NCBI GenBank assembly: GCA_916610825.1
Contig: OU744448.1
Coordinates: 15,561,936 to 15,625,935, forward strand
DNA length: 64,000 nucleotides
Source: Haliclystus octoradiatus
Lineage: Eukaryota > Cnidaria > Staurozoa > Stauromedusae > Haliclystidae
Direction: 5' to 3'
Positions 25,843-38,900 of the stretch are shown here, piece after piece. Each line of letters starts with the position of its first letter. Within the stretch, counting starts at the first letter, position 1. Made by a program: the position numbers and the translations under genes. The notes below the pieces were generated by a model. The model was not told where the DNA came from, ran no database searches, and saw only the letters and a program-made list of their open reading frames with translations.

Positions 25843-27848
25843 GAATTCGAATTTGACAAAAACAACTTAAAATGACAAAATACAATGCTTAATTCCCAAG
25901 GGAATTCGAATTTGACAAAAACAGCTCAAAATGACCAAAAACAATGCTTAATTCCCAAGGGAATTCGAATTTGATAAAAACAGCTCAAAATAACCAAAAA
26001 CAATGCTTAATTCCCAAGCGAAATTGAATTTGACAAAAACAGCTCAAAATGACCAAAAACAATGCTCAATTCTCAAGGGAATTCGAATTTAAGAAAAACA
26101 GCTCAAAATGACCAAAAACAATGCTTAATTCCCAAAGGAATTCGAATTTGACAAAAACAGCTCAAAATGACCAAAAACAATGCTTAATTCCCAAGGGAAT
26201 TCGAATTTGACAAAAACAGCTCAAATTGACCGAAAACAATGCTTAATTCCCAAGGGAATTCGAATTTGACAAAAACAACTCAAAATGACAAAATACAATG
26301 CTTAATTCCCAAGGGAATTCGAATTTGACAAAAACAGCTCAAAATGACAAAAAACAATGCTTAATTCCAAAGGGAATTCGGAATTAACAAAAACAGCTCA
26401 AAATGACCAAAAACAATGCTTAATTCCCAAAGGAATTCGAATTTGACAAAAACAACTTAAAATGACAAAATACAATGCTTAATTCCCAAGGGAATTCGAA
26501 TTTGACAAAAACAGCTCAAAATGACCAAAAAAAATGCTTAATTCCCAAGGGAATTCGAATTTGACAAAAACAGCTCAAAATGACCAAAAACAATGCTTAA
26601 TTCCCAAGGGAACTCGAATTTGACAAACACAGCTCAAAATGACCAAAAACAATGTTTAATTCCCAAGGGAATTCGAATTTGACAAAAACAGCTCAAAATG
26701 ACCAAAAACAATGCTTAATTCCCAAGGGAATTCGAATTTGTTAAAAACAGCTCAAAATGACCAAAAACAATGCTTAATTCTCAAGGGAATTCGAATTTGA
26801 CAAAAACAATTCAAAATGACCAAATACATTGCTTAATTCCCAAGGGAATTCGAATTTGACAAAAACAACTTAAAATGACAAAATACAATGCTTAATTCCC
26901 AAGGGAATTCGAATTTGACAAAAACAGCTCAAAATGACCAAAAACAATGCTTAATTCCCAAGGGAATTCGAATTTGATAAAAACAGCTCAAAATAACCAA
27001 AAACAATGCTTAATTCCCAAGCGAAATTGAATTTGACAAAAACAGCTCAAAATGACCAAAAACAATGCTCAATTCTCAAGGGAATTCGAATTTAAGAAAA
27101 ACAGCTCAAAATGACCAAAAACAATGCCTAATTCCCAAGGGAATTCGAATTTGACAAAAACAGCTCAAAATGACCAAAAACAATGCTTAATTCCCAAGGG
27201 AATTCGAATTTGACAAAAACAGCTCAAATTGACCGAAAACAATGCTTAATTCCCAAGGGAATTCGAATTTGACAAAAACAACTCAAAATGACAAAATACA
27301 ATGCTTAATTCCCAAGGGAATTCGAATTTGACAAAAACAGCTCAAAATGACAAAAAACAATGCTTAATTCCAAAGGGAATTCGGAATTAACAAAAACAGC
27401 TCAAAATGACCAAAAACAATGCTTAATTCCCAAAGGAATTCGAATTTGACAAAAACAACTTAAAATGACAAAATACAATGCTTAATTCCCAAGGGAATTC
27501 GAATTTGACAAAAACAGCTCAAAATGACCAAAAAAAATGCTTAATTCCCAAGGGAATTCGAATTTGACAAAAACAGCTCAAAATGACCAAAAACAATGCT
27601 TAATTCCCAAGGGAACTCGAATTTGACAAACACAGCTCAAAATGACCAAAAACAATGTTTAATTCCCAAGGGAATTCGAATTTGACAAAAACAGCTCAAA
27701 ATGACCAAAAACAATGCTTAATTCCCAAGGGAATTCGAATTTGTTAAAAACAGCTCAAAATGACCAAAAACAATGCTTAATTCTCAAGGGAATTCGAATT
27801 TGACAAAAACAATTCAAAATGACCAAATACATTGCTTAATTCCCAAGG
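25843..27848 (+). repeat. Tandem pair of 17-monomer repeats, duplicate of 15342-17347
   Basis: Copies at 25843-26845 and 26846-27848 with the same order as the pair at 15342. The G units start at 26728 and 27731. Copied as a pair with the surrounding 7.6 kb, so the 1003-bp duplication is older than the 7.6-kb one. Confidence 0.85.
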
Positions 27849-27907
27849 GAATTTGAATTTGATAAAAACAGCTCAAAATGACCAAAAACAATGCTCAATT
27901 CTCAAGG
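27849..27907 (+). repeat. I/J fusion monomer (one-monomer deletion)
   Basis: The unit starts as I (with the rare TTTGAATTTGAT) and ends as J (48C, 54T). In copy 1 the same place holds I (17348) and J (17407) as two units. An exchange within paired I and J units removed 59 bp. Because the rare TTTG mark is present in both copies, the loss came after the 7.6-kb duplication, or copy 1 kept the older state. Confidence 0.88.
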
Positions 27908-29866
27908 GAATTCGAATTTAAGAAAAACAGCTCAAAATGACCAAAAACAATGCTTAATTCCCAAGGGAATTCGAATTTGACAAAAACAGCTCAAAATGAC
28001 CAAAAACAATGCTTGATTCCCAAGGGAATTCGAATTTGACAAAAACAGCTCAAAATGACCAAAAACAATGCTTAATTCCCAAGGGAACTCGAATTTGACA
28101 AACACAGCTCAAAATGACCTAAAACAATGTTTAATTCCCAAGGGAATTCGAATTTGACAAAAACAGCTCAAATTGACCGAAAACAATGCTTAATTCCCAA
28201 GGGAATTCGAATTTGACAAAAACAACTTAAAATGACAAAATACAATGCTTAATTCCCAAGGGAATTCGAATTTGACAAAAACAGCTCAAAATGACCAAAA
28301 ACAATGCTTAATTCCCAAGGGAATTCGAATTTGATAAAAACAGCTCAAAATAACCAAAAACAATGCTTAATTCCCAAGCGAAATTGAATTTGACAAAAAC
28401 AGCTCAAAATGACCAAAAACAATGCTCAATTCTCAAGGGAATTCGAATTTAAGAAAAACAGCTCAAAATGACCAAAAACAATGCTTAATTCCCAAGGGAA
28501 TTCGAATTTGACAAAAACAGCTCAAAATGACCAAAAACAATGCTTAATTCCCAAGGGAATTCGAATTTGACAAAAACAGCTCAAATTGACCGAAAACAAT
28601 GCTTAATTCCCAAGGGAATTCGAATTTGACAAAAACAGCTCATAATGACCAAAAACAATGCTGAATTCCCAAGGGAATTCGAATTTAAGAAAAACAGCTC
28701 AAAATGACCAAAAACAATGCTTAATTCCCAAGGGAATTCGAATTTGACAAAAACAGCTCAAAATGACCAAAAACAATGCTTAATTCCCAAGGGAATTCGA
28801 ATTTGATAAAAACAGCTCAAAATAACCAAAAACAATGCTTAATTCCCAAGGGAAATTGAATTTGACAAAAACAACTTAAAATGACAAAATACAATGCTTA
28901 ATTCCCAAGGGAATTCGAATTTGACAAAAACAGCTCAAAATGACAAAAAACAATGCTTAATTCCAAAGGGAATTCGGAATTAACAAAAACAGCTCAAAAT
29001 GACCAAAAACAATGCTTAATTCCCAAGGGAATTCGAATTTGACAAAAACAACTTAAAATGACAAAATACAATGCTTAATTCCCAAGGGAATTCGAATTTG
29101 ACAAAAACAGCTCAAAATGACCAAAAAAAATGCTTAATTCCCAAGGGAATTCAAATTTGACAAAAACAGCTCAAAATGACCAAAAACAATGCTTAATTCC
29201 CAAGGGAACTCGAATTTGACAAACACAGCTCAAAATGACCAAAAACAATGCTTAATTCCCAAGGGAATTCGAATTTGATAAAAACAGCTCAAAATAACCA
29301 AAAACAATGCTTAATTCCCAAGGGAAATTGAATTTGACAAAAACAGCTCAAAATGACCAAAAACAATGCTCAATTCTCAAGGGAATTCGAATTTAAGAAA
29401 AACAGCTCAAAATGACCAAAAACAATGCTTAATTCCCAAGGGAATTCGAATTTGATAAAAACAGCTCAAAATAACCAAAAACAATGCTTAATTCCCAATT
29501 GAAATTGAATTTGACAAAAACAGCTCAAAATGACCAAAAACAATGCTCAATTCTCAAGGGAATTCGAATTTAAGAAAAACAGCTCAAAATGACCAAAAAC
29601 AATGCTTAATTCCCAAGGGAATTCGAATTTGACAAAAACAGCTCAAAATGACCAAAAACAATGCTTAATTCCCAAGGAAATTCGAATTTGACAAAAACAG
29701 CTCAAATTGACCGAAAACAATGCTTAATTCCCAAGGGAATTCGAATTTGACAAAAACAACTTAAAATGACAAAATACAATGCTTAATTCCCAAGGGAATT
29801 CGAATTTGACAAAAACAGCTCAAAATGACCAAAAACAATGCTTAATTCCTTAGGGAATTCGGAATT

Positions 29867-30043
29867 AACAAAAACAGCTCAAAATGGCCAAAAACAATGC
29901 TTAATTCCCAAGGGAAATCGAATTTGACAAAAACAACTCAAAATGACCAAATACAATGCTTAATTCCCAAGGAAATTCGAATTTGACAAAAACAACTCAA
30001 AATGACCAAAAACAATGCTTGATTCCCAAGGGAATTCGAATTT
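29867..30043 (+). repeat. Patch of clustered substitutions in three monomers
   Basis: Compared with the parallel stretches near 19425-19600 and 33053-33229, about seven changes fall within roughly 125 bases: GGCC for GACC, AAATCG for AATTCG, AACTCA for AACTTA, GACCAAATAC for GACAAAATAC, a lost G in AGGG turned to AGGAA, and AACTC for AGCTC. The bases around it match the sisters closely. This fits a short conversion tract from units of J or H-like type, or a local consensus error. Confidence 0.75.
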
Positions 30044-31978
30044 GACAAAAACAGCTCAAAATGACCAAAAACAATGCTTAATTCCCAAGGGAACTCGAAT
30101 TTGACAAACACAGCTCAAAATGACCTAAAACAATGTTTAATTCCCAAGGGAATTCGAATTTGACAAAAACAGCTCAAATTGACCGAAAACAATGCTTAAT
30201 TCCCAAGGGAATTCGAATTTGACAAAAACAACTTAAAATGACAAAATACAATGCTTAATTCCCAAGGGAATTCGAATTTGACAAAAACAGCTCAAAATGA
30301 CCAAAAACAATGCTTAATTCCCAAGGGAATTCGAATTTGATAAAAACAGCTCAAAATAACCAAAAACAATGCTTAATTCCCAAGCGAAATTGAATTTGAC
30401 AAAAACAGCTCAAAATGACCAAAAACAATGCTCAATTCTCAAGGGAATTCGAATTTAAGAAAAACAGCTCAAAATGACCAAAAACAATGCTTAATTCCCA
30501 AGGGAATTCGAATTTGACAAAAACAGCTCAAAATGACCAAAAACAATGCTTAATTCCCAAGGGAATTCGAATTTGACAAAAACAGCTCAAATTGACCGAA
30601 AACAATGCTTAATTCCCAAGGGAATTCGAATTTGACAAAAACAACTCAAAATGACAAAATACAATGCTTAATTCCCAAGGGAATTCGAATTTGACAAAAA
30701 CAGCTCAAAATGACAAAAAACAATGCTTAATTCCAAAGGGAATTCGGAATTAACAAAAACAGCTCAAAATGACCAAAAACAATGCTTAATTCCCAAAGGA
30801 ATTCGAATTTGACAAAAACAACTTAAAATGACAAAATACAATGCTTAATTCCCAAGGGAATTCGAATTTGACAAAAACAGCTCAAAATGACCAAAAAAAA
30901 TGCTTAATTCCCAAGGGAATTCGAATTTGACAAAAACAGCTCAAAATGACCAAAAACAATGCTTAATTCCCAAGGGAACTCGAATTTGACAAAAACAGCT
31001 CAAAATGACCAAAAACAATGCTTAATTCCCAAGGGAATTCGAATTTGATAAAAACAGCTCAAAATAACCAAAAACAATGCTTAATTCCCAAGCGAAATTG
31101 AATTTGACAAAAACAGCTCAAAATGACCAAAAACAATGCTCAATTCTCAAGGGAATTCGAATTTAAGAAAAACAGCTCAAAATGACCAAAAACAATGCTT
31201 AATTCCCAAGGGAATTCGAATTTGACAAAAACAGCTCAAAATGACCAAAAACAATGCTTAATTCCCAAGGGAATTCGAATTTGACAAAAACAGCTCAAAT
31301 TGACCGAAAACAATGCTTAATTCCCAAGGGAATTCGAATTTGACAAAAACAACTCAAAATGACAAAATACAATGCTTAATTCCCAAGGGAATTCGAATTT
31401 GACAAAAACAGCTCAAAATGACAAAAAACAATGCTTAATTCCAAAGGGAATTCGGAATTAACAAAAACAGCTCAAAATGACCAAAAACAATGCTTAATTC
31501 CCAAAGGAATTCGAATTTGACAAAAACAACTTAAAATGACAAAATACAATGCTTAATTCCCAAGGGAATTCGAATTTGACAAAAACAGCTCAAAATGACC
31601 AAAAAAAATGCTTAATTCCCAAGGGAATTCGAATTTGACAAAAACAGCTCAAAATGACCAAAAACAATGCTTAATTCCCAAGGGAACTCGAATTTGACAA
31701 ACACAGCTCAAAATGACCAAAAACAATGTTTAATTCCCAAGGGAATTCGAATTTGACAAAAACAGCTCAAAATGACCAAAAACAATGCTTAATTCCCAAG
31801 GGAATTCGAATTTGTTAAAAACAGCTCAAAATGACCAAAAACAATGCTTAATTCTCAAGGGAATTCGAATTTGACAAAAACAATTCAAAATGACCAAATA
31901 CATTGCTTAATTCCCAAGGGAATTCGAATTTGATAAAAACAGCTCAAAATGACCAAAAACAATGCTTAATTCCAAAGG

Positions 31979-32037
31979 GAAATCGAATTTGACAAAAACA
32001 ACTCAAAATAACCAAAAACAATGCTTAATTCCCAAGG
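31979..32037 (+). repeat. J/M hybrid monomer at a block junction
   Basis: The unit starts as J (GAAATCG, 23A, 32A) and ends as M (48T, 54C, followed by N). The exchange must lie between monomer positions 23 and 48; J and M both have 32A, so the sequence there is identical and cannot place it more finely. It is the join made when the 54-mer was doubled: the next unit at 32038 is the N/A hybrid that starts copy 2. Confidence 0.85.
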
Positions 32038-32935
32038 GAAATTGAATTTGACAAAAACAACTTAAAATGACAAAATACAATGCTTAATTCCCAAGGGAAT
32101 TCGAATTTGACAAAAACAGCTCAAAATGACAAAAAACAATGCTTAATTCCAAAGGGAATTCGGAATTAACAAAAACAGCTCAAAATGACCAAAAACAATG
32201 CTTAATTCCCAAGGGAATTCGAATTTGACAAAAACAACTTAAAATGACAAAATACAATGCTTAATTCCCAAGGGAATTCGAATTTGACAAAAACAGCTCA
32301 AAATGACCAAAAAAAATGCTTAATTCCCAAGGGAATTCAAATTTGACAAAAACAGCTCAAAATGACCAAAAACAATGCTTAATTCCCAAGGGAACTCGAA
32401 TTTGACAAACACAGCTCAAAATGACCAAAAACAATGCTTAATTCCCAAGGGAATTCGAATTTGATAAAAACAGCTCAAAATAACCAAAAACAATGCTTAA
32501 TTCCCAAGGGAAATTGAATTTGACAAAAACAGCTCAAAATGACCAAAAACAATGCTCAATTCTCAAGGGAATTCGAATTTAAGAAAAACAGCTCAAAATG
32601 ACCAAAAACAATGCTTAATTCCCAAGGGAATTCGAATTTGATAAAAACAGCTCAAAATAACCAAAAACAATGCTTAATTCCCAATTGAAATTGAATTTGA
32701 CAAAAACAGCTCAAAATGACCAAAAACAATGCTCAATTCTCAAGGGAATTCGAATTTAAGAAAAACAGCTCAAAATGACCAAAAACAATGCTTAATTCCC
32801 AAGGGAATTCGAATTTGACAAAAACAGCTCAAAATGACCAAAAACAATGCTTAATTCCCAAGGAAATTCGAATTTGACAAAAACAGCTCAAATTGACCGA
32901 AAACAATGCTTAATTCCCAAGGGAATTCGAATTTG

Positions 32936-35900
32936 ACAAAAACAACTTAAAATGACAAAATACAATGCTTAATTCCCAAGGGAATTCGAATTTGACAAAA
33001 ACAGCTTAAAATGACCAAAAACAATGCTTAATTCCTTAGGGAATTCGGAATTAACAAAAACAGCTCAAAATGACCAAAAACAATGCTTAATTCCCAAGGG
33101 AATTCGAATTTGACAAAAACAACTTAAAATGACAAAATACAATGCTTAATTCCCAAGGGAATTCGAATTTGACAAAAACAGCTCAAAATGACCAAAAACA
33201 ATGCTTGATTCCCAAGGGAATTCGAATTTGACAAAAACAGCTCAAAATGACCAAAAACAATGCTTAATTCCCAAGGGAACTCGAATTTGACAAACACAGC
33301 TCAAAATGACCTAAAACAATGTTTAATTCCCAAGGGAATTCGAATTTGACAAAAACAGCTCAAATTGACCGAAAACAATGCTTAATTCCCAAGGGAATTC
33401 GAATTTGACAAAAACAACTTAAAATGACAAAATACAATGCTTAATTCCCAAGGGAATTCGAATTTGACAAAAACAGCTCAAAATGACCAAAAACAATGCT
33501 TAATTCCCAAGGGAATTCGAATTTGATAAAAACAGCTCAAAATAACCAAAAACAATGCTTAATTCCCAAGCGAAATTGAATTTGACAAAAACAGCTCAAA
33601 ATGACCAAAAACAATGCTCAATTCTCAAGGGAATTCGAATTTAAGAAAAACAGCTCAAAATGACCAAAAACAATGCTTAATTCCCAAGGGAATTCGAATT
33701 TGACAAAAACAGCTCAAAATGACCAAAAACAATGCTTAATTCCCAAGGGAATTCGAATTTGACAAAAACAGCTCAAATTGACCAAAAACAATGCTTAATT
33801 CCCAAGGGAATTCGAATTTGACAAAAACAACTCAAAATGACAAAAAACAATGCTTAATTCCCAAGGGAATTCGAATTTGACAAAAACAGCTCAAAATGAC
33901 AAAAAACAATGCTTAATTCCAAAGGGAATTCGGAATTAACAAAAACAGCTCAAAATGACCAAAAACAATGCTTAATTCCCAAAGGAATTCGAATTTGACA
34001 AAAACAACTTAAAATGACAAAATACAATGCTTAATTCCCAAGGGAATTCGAATTTGACAAAAACAGCTCAAAATGACCAAAAAAAATGCTTAATTCCCAA
34101 GGGAATTCGAATTTGACAAAAACAGCTCAAAATGACCAAAAACAATGCTTAATTCCCAAGGGAACTCGAATTTGACAAAAACAGCTCAAAATGACCAAAA
34201 ACAATGCTTAATTCCCAAGGGAATTCGAATTTGATAAAAACAGCTCAAAATAACCAAAAACAATGCTTAATTCCCAAGCGAAATTGAATTTGACAAAAAC
34301 AGCTCAAAATGACCAAAAACAATGCTCAATTCTCAAGGGAATTCGAATTTAAGAAAAACAGCTCAAAATGACCAAAAACAATGCTTAATTCCCAAGGGAA
34401 TTCGAATTTTACAAAAACAGCTCAAAATGACCAAAAACAATGCTTAATTCCCAAGGGAATTCGAATTTGACAAAAACAGCTCAAATTGACCGAAAACAAT
34501 GCTTAATTCCCAAGGGAATTCGAATTTGACAAAAACAACTCAAAATGACAAAATACAATGCTTAATTCCCAAGGGAATTCGAATTTGACAAAAACAGCTC
34601 AAAATGACAAAAAACAATGCTTAATTCCAAAGGGAATTCGGAATTAACAAAAACAGCTCAAAATGACCAAAAACAATGCTTAATTCCCAAAGGAATTCGA
34701 ATTTGACAAAAACAACTTAAAATGACAAAATACAATGCTTAATTCCCAAGGGAATTCGAATTTGACAAAAACAGCTCAAAATGACCAAAAAAAATGCTTA
34801 ATTCCCAAGGGAATTCGAATTTGACAAAAACAGCTCAAAATGACCAAAAACAATGCTTAATTCCCAAGGGAACTCGAATTTGACAAACACAGCTCAAAAT
34901 GACCAAAAACAATGTTTAATTCCCAAGGGAATTCGAATTTGACAAAAACAGCTCAAAATGACCAAAAACAATGCTTAATTCCCAAGGGAATTCGAATTTG
35001 TTAAAAACAGCTCAAAATGACCAAAAACAATGCTTAATTCTCAAGGGAATTCGAATTTGACAAAAACAATTCAAAATGACCAAATACATTGCTTAATTCC
35101 CAAGGGAATTCGAATTTGATAAAAACAGCTCAAAATGACCAAAAACAATGCTTAATTCCAAAGGGAAATCGAATTTGACAAAAACAACTCAAAATAACCA
35201 AAAACAATGCTCAATTCTCAAGGGAATTCGAATTTAAGAAAAACAGCTCAAAATGACCAAAAACAATGCTTAATTCCCAAGGGAATTCGAATTTGACAAA
35301 AACAGCTCAAAATGACCAAAAACAATGCTTAATTCCCAAGGGAATTCGAATTTGACAAAAACAGCTCAAATTGACCGAAAACAATGCTTAATTCCCAAGG
35401 GAATTCGAATTTGACAAAAACAACTTAAAATGACAAAATACAATGCTTAATTCCCAAGGGAATTCGAATTTGACAAAAACAGCTCAAAATGACCAAAAAC
35501 AATGCTTAATTCCCAAGGGAATTCGAATTTGATAAAAACAGCTCAAAATAACCAAAAACAATGCTTAATTCCCAAGGGAAATTGAATTTGACAAAAACAA
35601 CTCAAAATGACCAAAAACAATGCTCAATTCTCAAGGTAATTCGAATTTAAGAAAAACAGCTCAAAATGACCAAAAACAATGCTTAATTCCCAAGGGAATT
35701 CAAATTTGATAAAAACAGCTCAAAATAACCAAAAACAATGCTTAATTCCCAAGGGAAATTGAATTTGACAAAAACAGCTCAAAATGACCAAAAACAATGC
35801 TCAATTCTCAAGGGAATTCGAATTTAAGAAAAACAGCTCAAAATGACCAAAAACAATGCTTAATTCCCAAGGGAATTCGAATTTGACAAAAACAGCTCAA

Positions 35901-38900
35901 AATGACCAAAAACAATGCTTAATTCCCAAGGGAATTCGAATTTGATAAAAACAGCTCAAAATAACCAAAAACAATGCTTAATTCCCAAGGGAAATTGAAT
36001 TTGACAAAAACAGCTCAAAATGACCAAAAACAATGCTCAATTCTCAAGGGAATTCGAATTTAAGAAAAACAGCTCAAAATGACCAAAAACAATGCTTAAT
36101 TCCCAAGGGAATTCGAATTTGACAAAAACAGCTCAAAATGACCAAAAACAATGCTTAATTCCCAAGGGAATACGAATTTGACAAAAACAGCTCAAATTGA
36201 CCGAAAACAATGCTTAATTCCCAAGGGAATTCGAATTTGACAAAAACAACTTAAAATGACAAAATACAATGCTTAATTCCCAAGGGAATTCGAATTTGAC
36301 AAAAACAGCTCAAAATGACAAAAAACAATGCTTAATTCCAAAGGGAATTCGGAATTAACAAAAACAGCTCAAAATGACCAAAAACAATGCTTAATTCCCA
36401 AGGGAATTCGAATTTGACAAAAACAACTTAAAATGACAAAATACAATGCTTAATTCCCAAGGGAATTCGAATTTGACAAAAACAGCTCAAAATGACCAAA
36501 AACAATGCTTAATTCCTTAGGGAATTCGGAATTAACAAAAACAGCTCAAAATGACCAAAAACAATGCTTAATTCCCAAGGGAATTCGAATTTGACAAAAA
36601 CAACTTAAAATGACAAAATACAATGCTTAATTCCCAAGGGAATTCGAATTTGACAAAAACAGCTCAAAATGACCAAAAACAATGCTTGATTCCCAAGGGA
36701 ATTCGAATTTGACAAAAACAGCTCAAAATGACCAAAAACAATGCTTAATTCCCAAGGGAACTCGAATTTGACAAACACAGCTCAAAATGACCTAAAACAA
36801 TGTTTAATTCCCAAGGGAATTCGAATTTGACAAAAACAGCTCAAATTGACCGAAAACAATGCTTAATTCCCAAGGGAATTCGAATTTGACAAAAACAACT
36901 TAAAATGACAAAATACAATGCTTAATTCCCAAGGGAATTCGAATTTGACAAAAACAGCTCAAAATGACCAAAAACAATGCTTAATTCCCAAGGGAATTCG
37001 AATTTGATAAAAACAGCTCAAAATAACCAAAAACAATGCTTAATTCCCAAGCGAAATTGAATTTGACAAAAACAGCTCAAAATGACCAAAAACAATGCTC
37101 AATTCTCAAGGGAATTCGAATTTAAGAAAAACAGCTCAAAATGACCAAAAACAATGCTTAATTCCCAAGGGAATTCGAATTTGACAAAAACAGCTCAAAA
37201 TGACCAAAAACAATGCTTAATTCCCAAGGGAATTCGAATTTGACAAAAACAGCTCAAATTGACCGAAAACAATGCTTAATTCCCAAGGGAATTCGAATTT
37301 GACAAAAACAACTCAAAATGACAAAATACAATGCTTAATTCCCAAGGGAATTCGAATTTGACAAAAACAGCTCAAAATGACAAAAAACAATGCTTAATTC
37401 CAAAGGGAATTCGGAATTAACAAAAACAGCTCAAAATGACCAAAAACAATGCTTAATTCCCAAAGGAATTCGAATTTGACAAAAACAACTTAAAATGACA
37501 AAATACAATGCTTAATTCCCAAGGGAATTCGAATTTGACAAAAACAGCTCAAAATGACCAAAAAAAATGCTTAATTCCCAAGGGAATTCGAATTTGACAA
37601 AAACAGCTCAAAATGACCAAAAACAATGCTTAATTCCCAAGGGAACTCGAATTTGACAAAAACAGCTCAAAATGACCAAAAACAATGCTTAATTCCCAAG
37701 GGAATTCGAATTTGTTAAAAACAGCTCAAAATGACCAAAAACAATGCTTAATTCCCAAGCGAAATTGAATTTGACAAAAACAGCTCAAAATGACCAAAAA
37801 CAATGCTCAATTCTCAAGGGAATTCGAATTTAAGAAAAACAGCTCAAAATGACCAAAAACAATGCTTAATTCCCAAGGGAATTCGAATTTGACAAAAACA
37901 GCTCAAAATGACCAAAAACAATGCTTAATTCCCAAGGGAATTCGAATTTGACAAAAACAGCTCAAATTGACCGAAAACAATGCTTAATTCCCAAGGGAAT
38001 TCGAATTTGACAAAAACAGCTCAAAATGACAAAATACAATGCTTAATTCCCAAGGGAATTCGAATTTGACAAAAACAGCTCAAAATGACAAAAAACAATG
38101 CTTAATTCCAAAGGGAATTCGGAATTAACAAAAACAGCTCAAAATGACCAAAAACAATGCTTAATTCCCAAAGGAATTCGAATTTGACAAAAACAACTTA
38201 AAATGACAAAATACAATGCTTAATTCCCAAGGGAATTCGAATTTGACAAAAACAGCTCAAAATGACCAAAAAAAATGCTTAATTCCCAAGGGAATTCGAA
38301 TTTGACAAAAACAGCTCAAAATGACCAAAAACAATGCTTAATTCCCAAGGGAACTCGAATTTGACAAACACAGCTCAAAATGACCAAAAACAATGTTTAA
38401 TTCCCAAGGGAATTCGAATTTGACAAAAACAGCTCAAAATGACCAAAAACAATGCTTAATTCCCAAGGGAATTCGAATTTGTTAAAAACAGCTCAAAATG
38501 ACCAAAAACAATGCTTAATTCTCAAGGGAATTCGAATTTGACAAAAACAATTCAAAATGACCAAATACATTGCTTAATTCCCAAGGGAATTCGAATTTGA
38601 TAAAAACAGCTCAAAATGACCAAAAACAATGCTTAATTCCAAAGGGAAATCGAATTTGACAAAAACAACTCAAAATAACCAAAAACAATGCTCAATTCTC
38701 AAGGGAATTCGAATTTAAGAAAAACAGCTCAAAATGACCAAAAACAATGCTTAATTCCCAAGGGAATTCGAATTTGACAAAAACAGCTCAAAATGACCAA
38801 AAACAATGCTTAATTCCCAAGGGAATTCGAATTTGACAAAAACAGCTCAAATTGACCGAAAACAATGCTTAATTCCCAAGGGAATTCGAATTTGACAAAA

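Larger units (their letters stand above)
24492..32015 (+). repeat. 7.6-kb segmental duplication within the array, copy 2
   Basis: Second copy of 13991-21575. It lacks one monomer (fusion at 27849), has a mutated O unit near 28616 (CATAATGACC and GCTGAATTCCC in place of CAAAATGACC and GCTCAATTCTC), and carries a cluster of changes at 29885-30005. Otherwise the unit order and rare variants match copy 1. Its right end, the J/M hybrid at 31979, joins a further copy of the 54-mer. Confidence 0.87.
28852..35223 (+). repeat. Tandem pair of 54-monomer higher-order repeats (2 x 3186 bp)
   Basis: Copy 1 is 28852-32037 and copy 2 is 32038-35223. Each begins with the N/A hybrid. Markers 3186 bases apart: CCCAATTG 29494/32680, TGCTTG 30016/33202, F/E hybrid 30976/34162, G 31802/34988. 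Copy 1 ends in a J/M hybrid, copy 2 in a full J. The same 54-unit block also lies at 18410-21595 as a single copy. Copy 1 has the clustered changes at 29885-30005 that copy 2 lacks. Confidence 0.88.
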
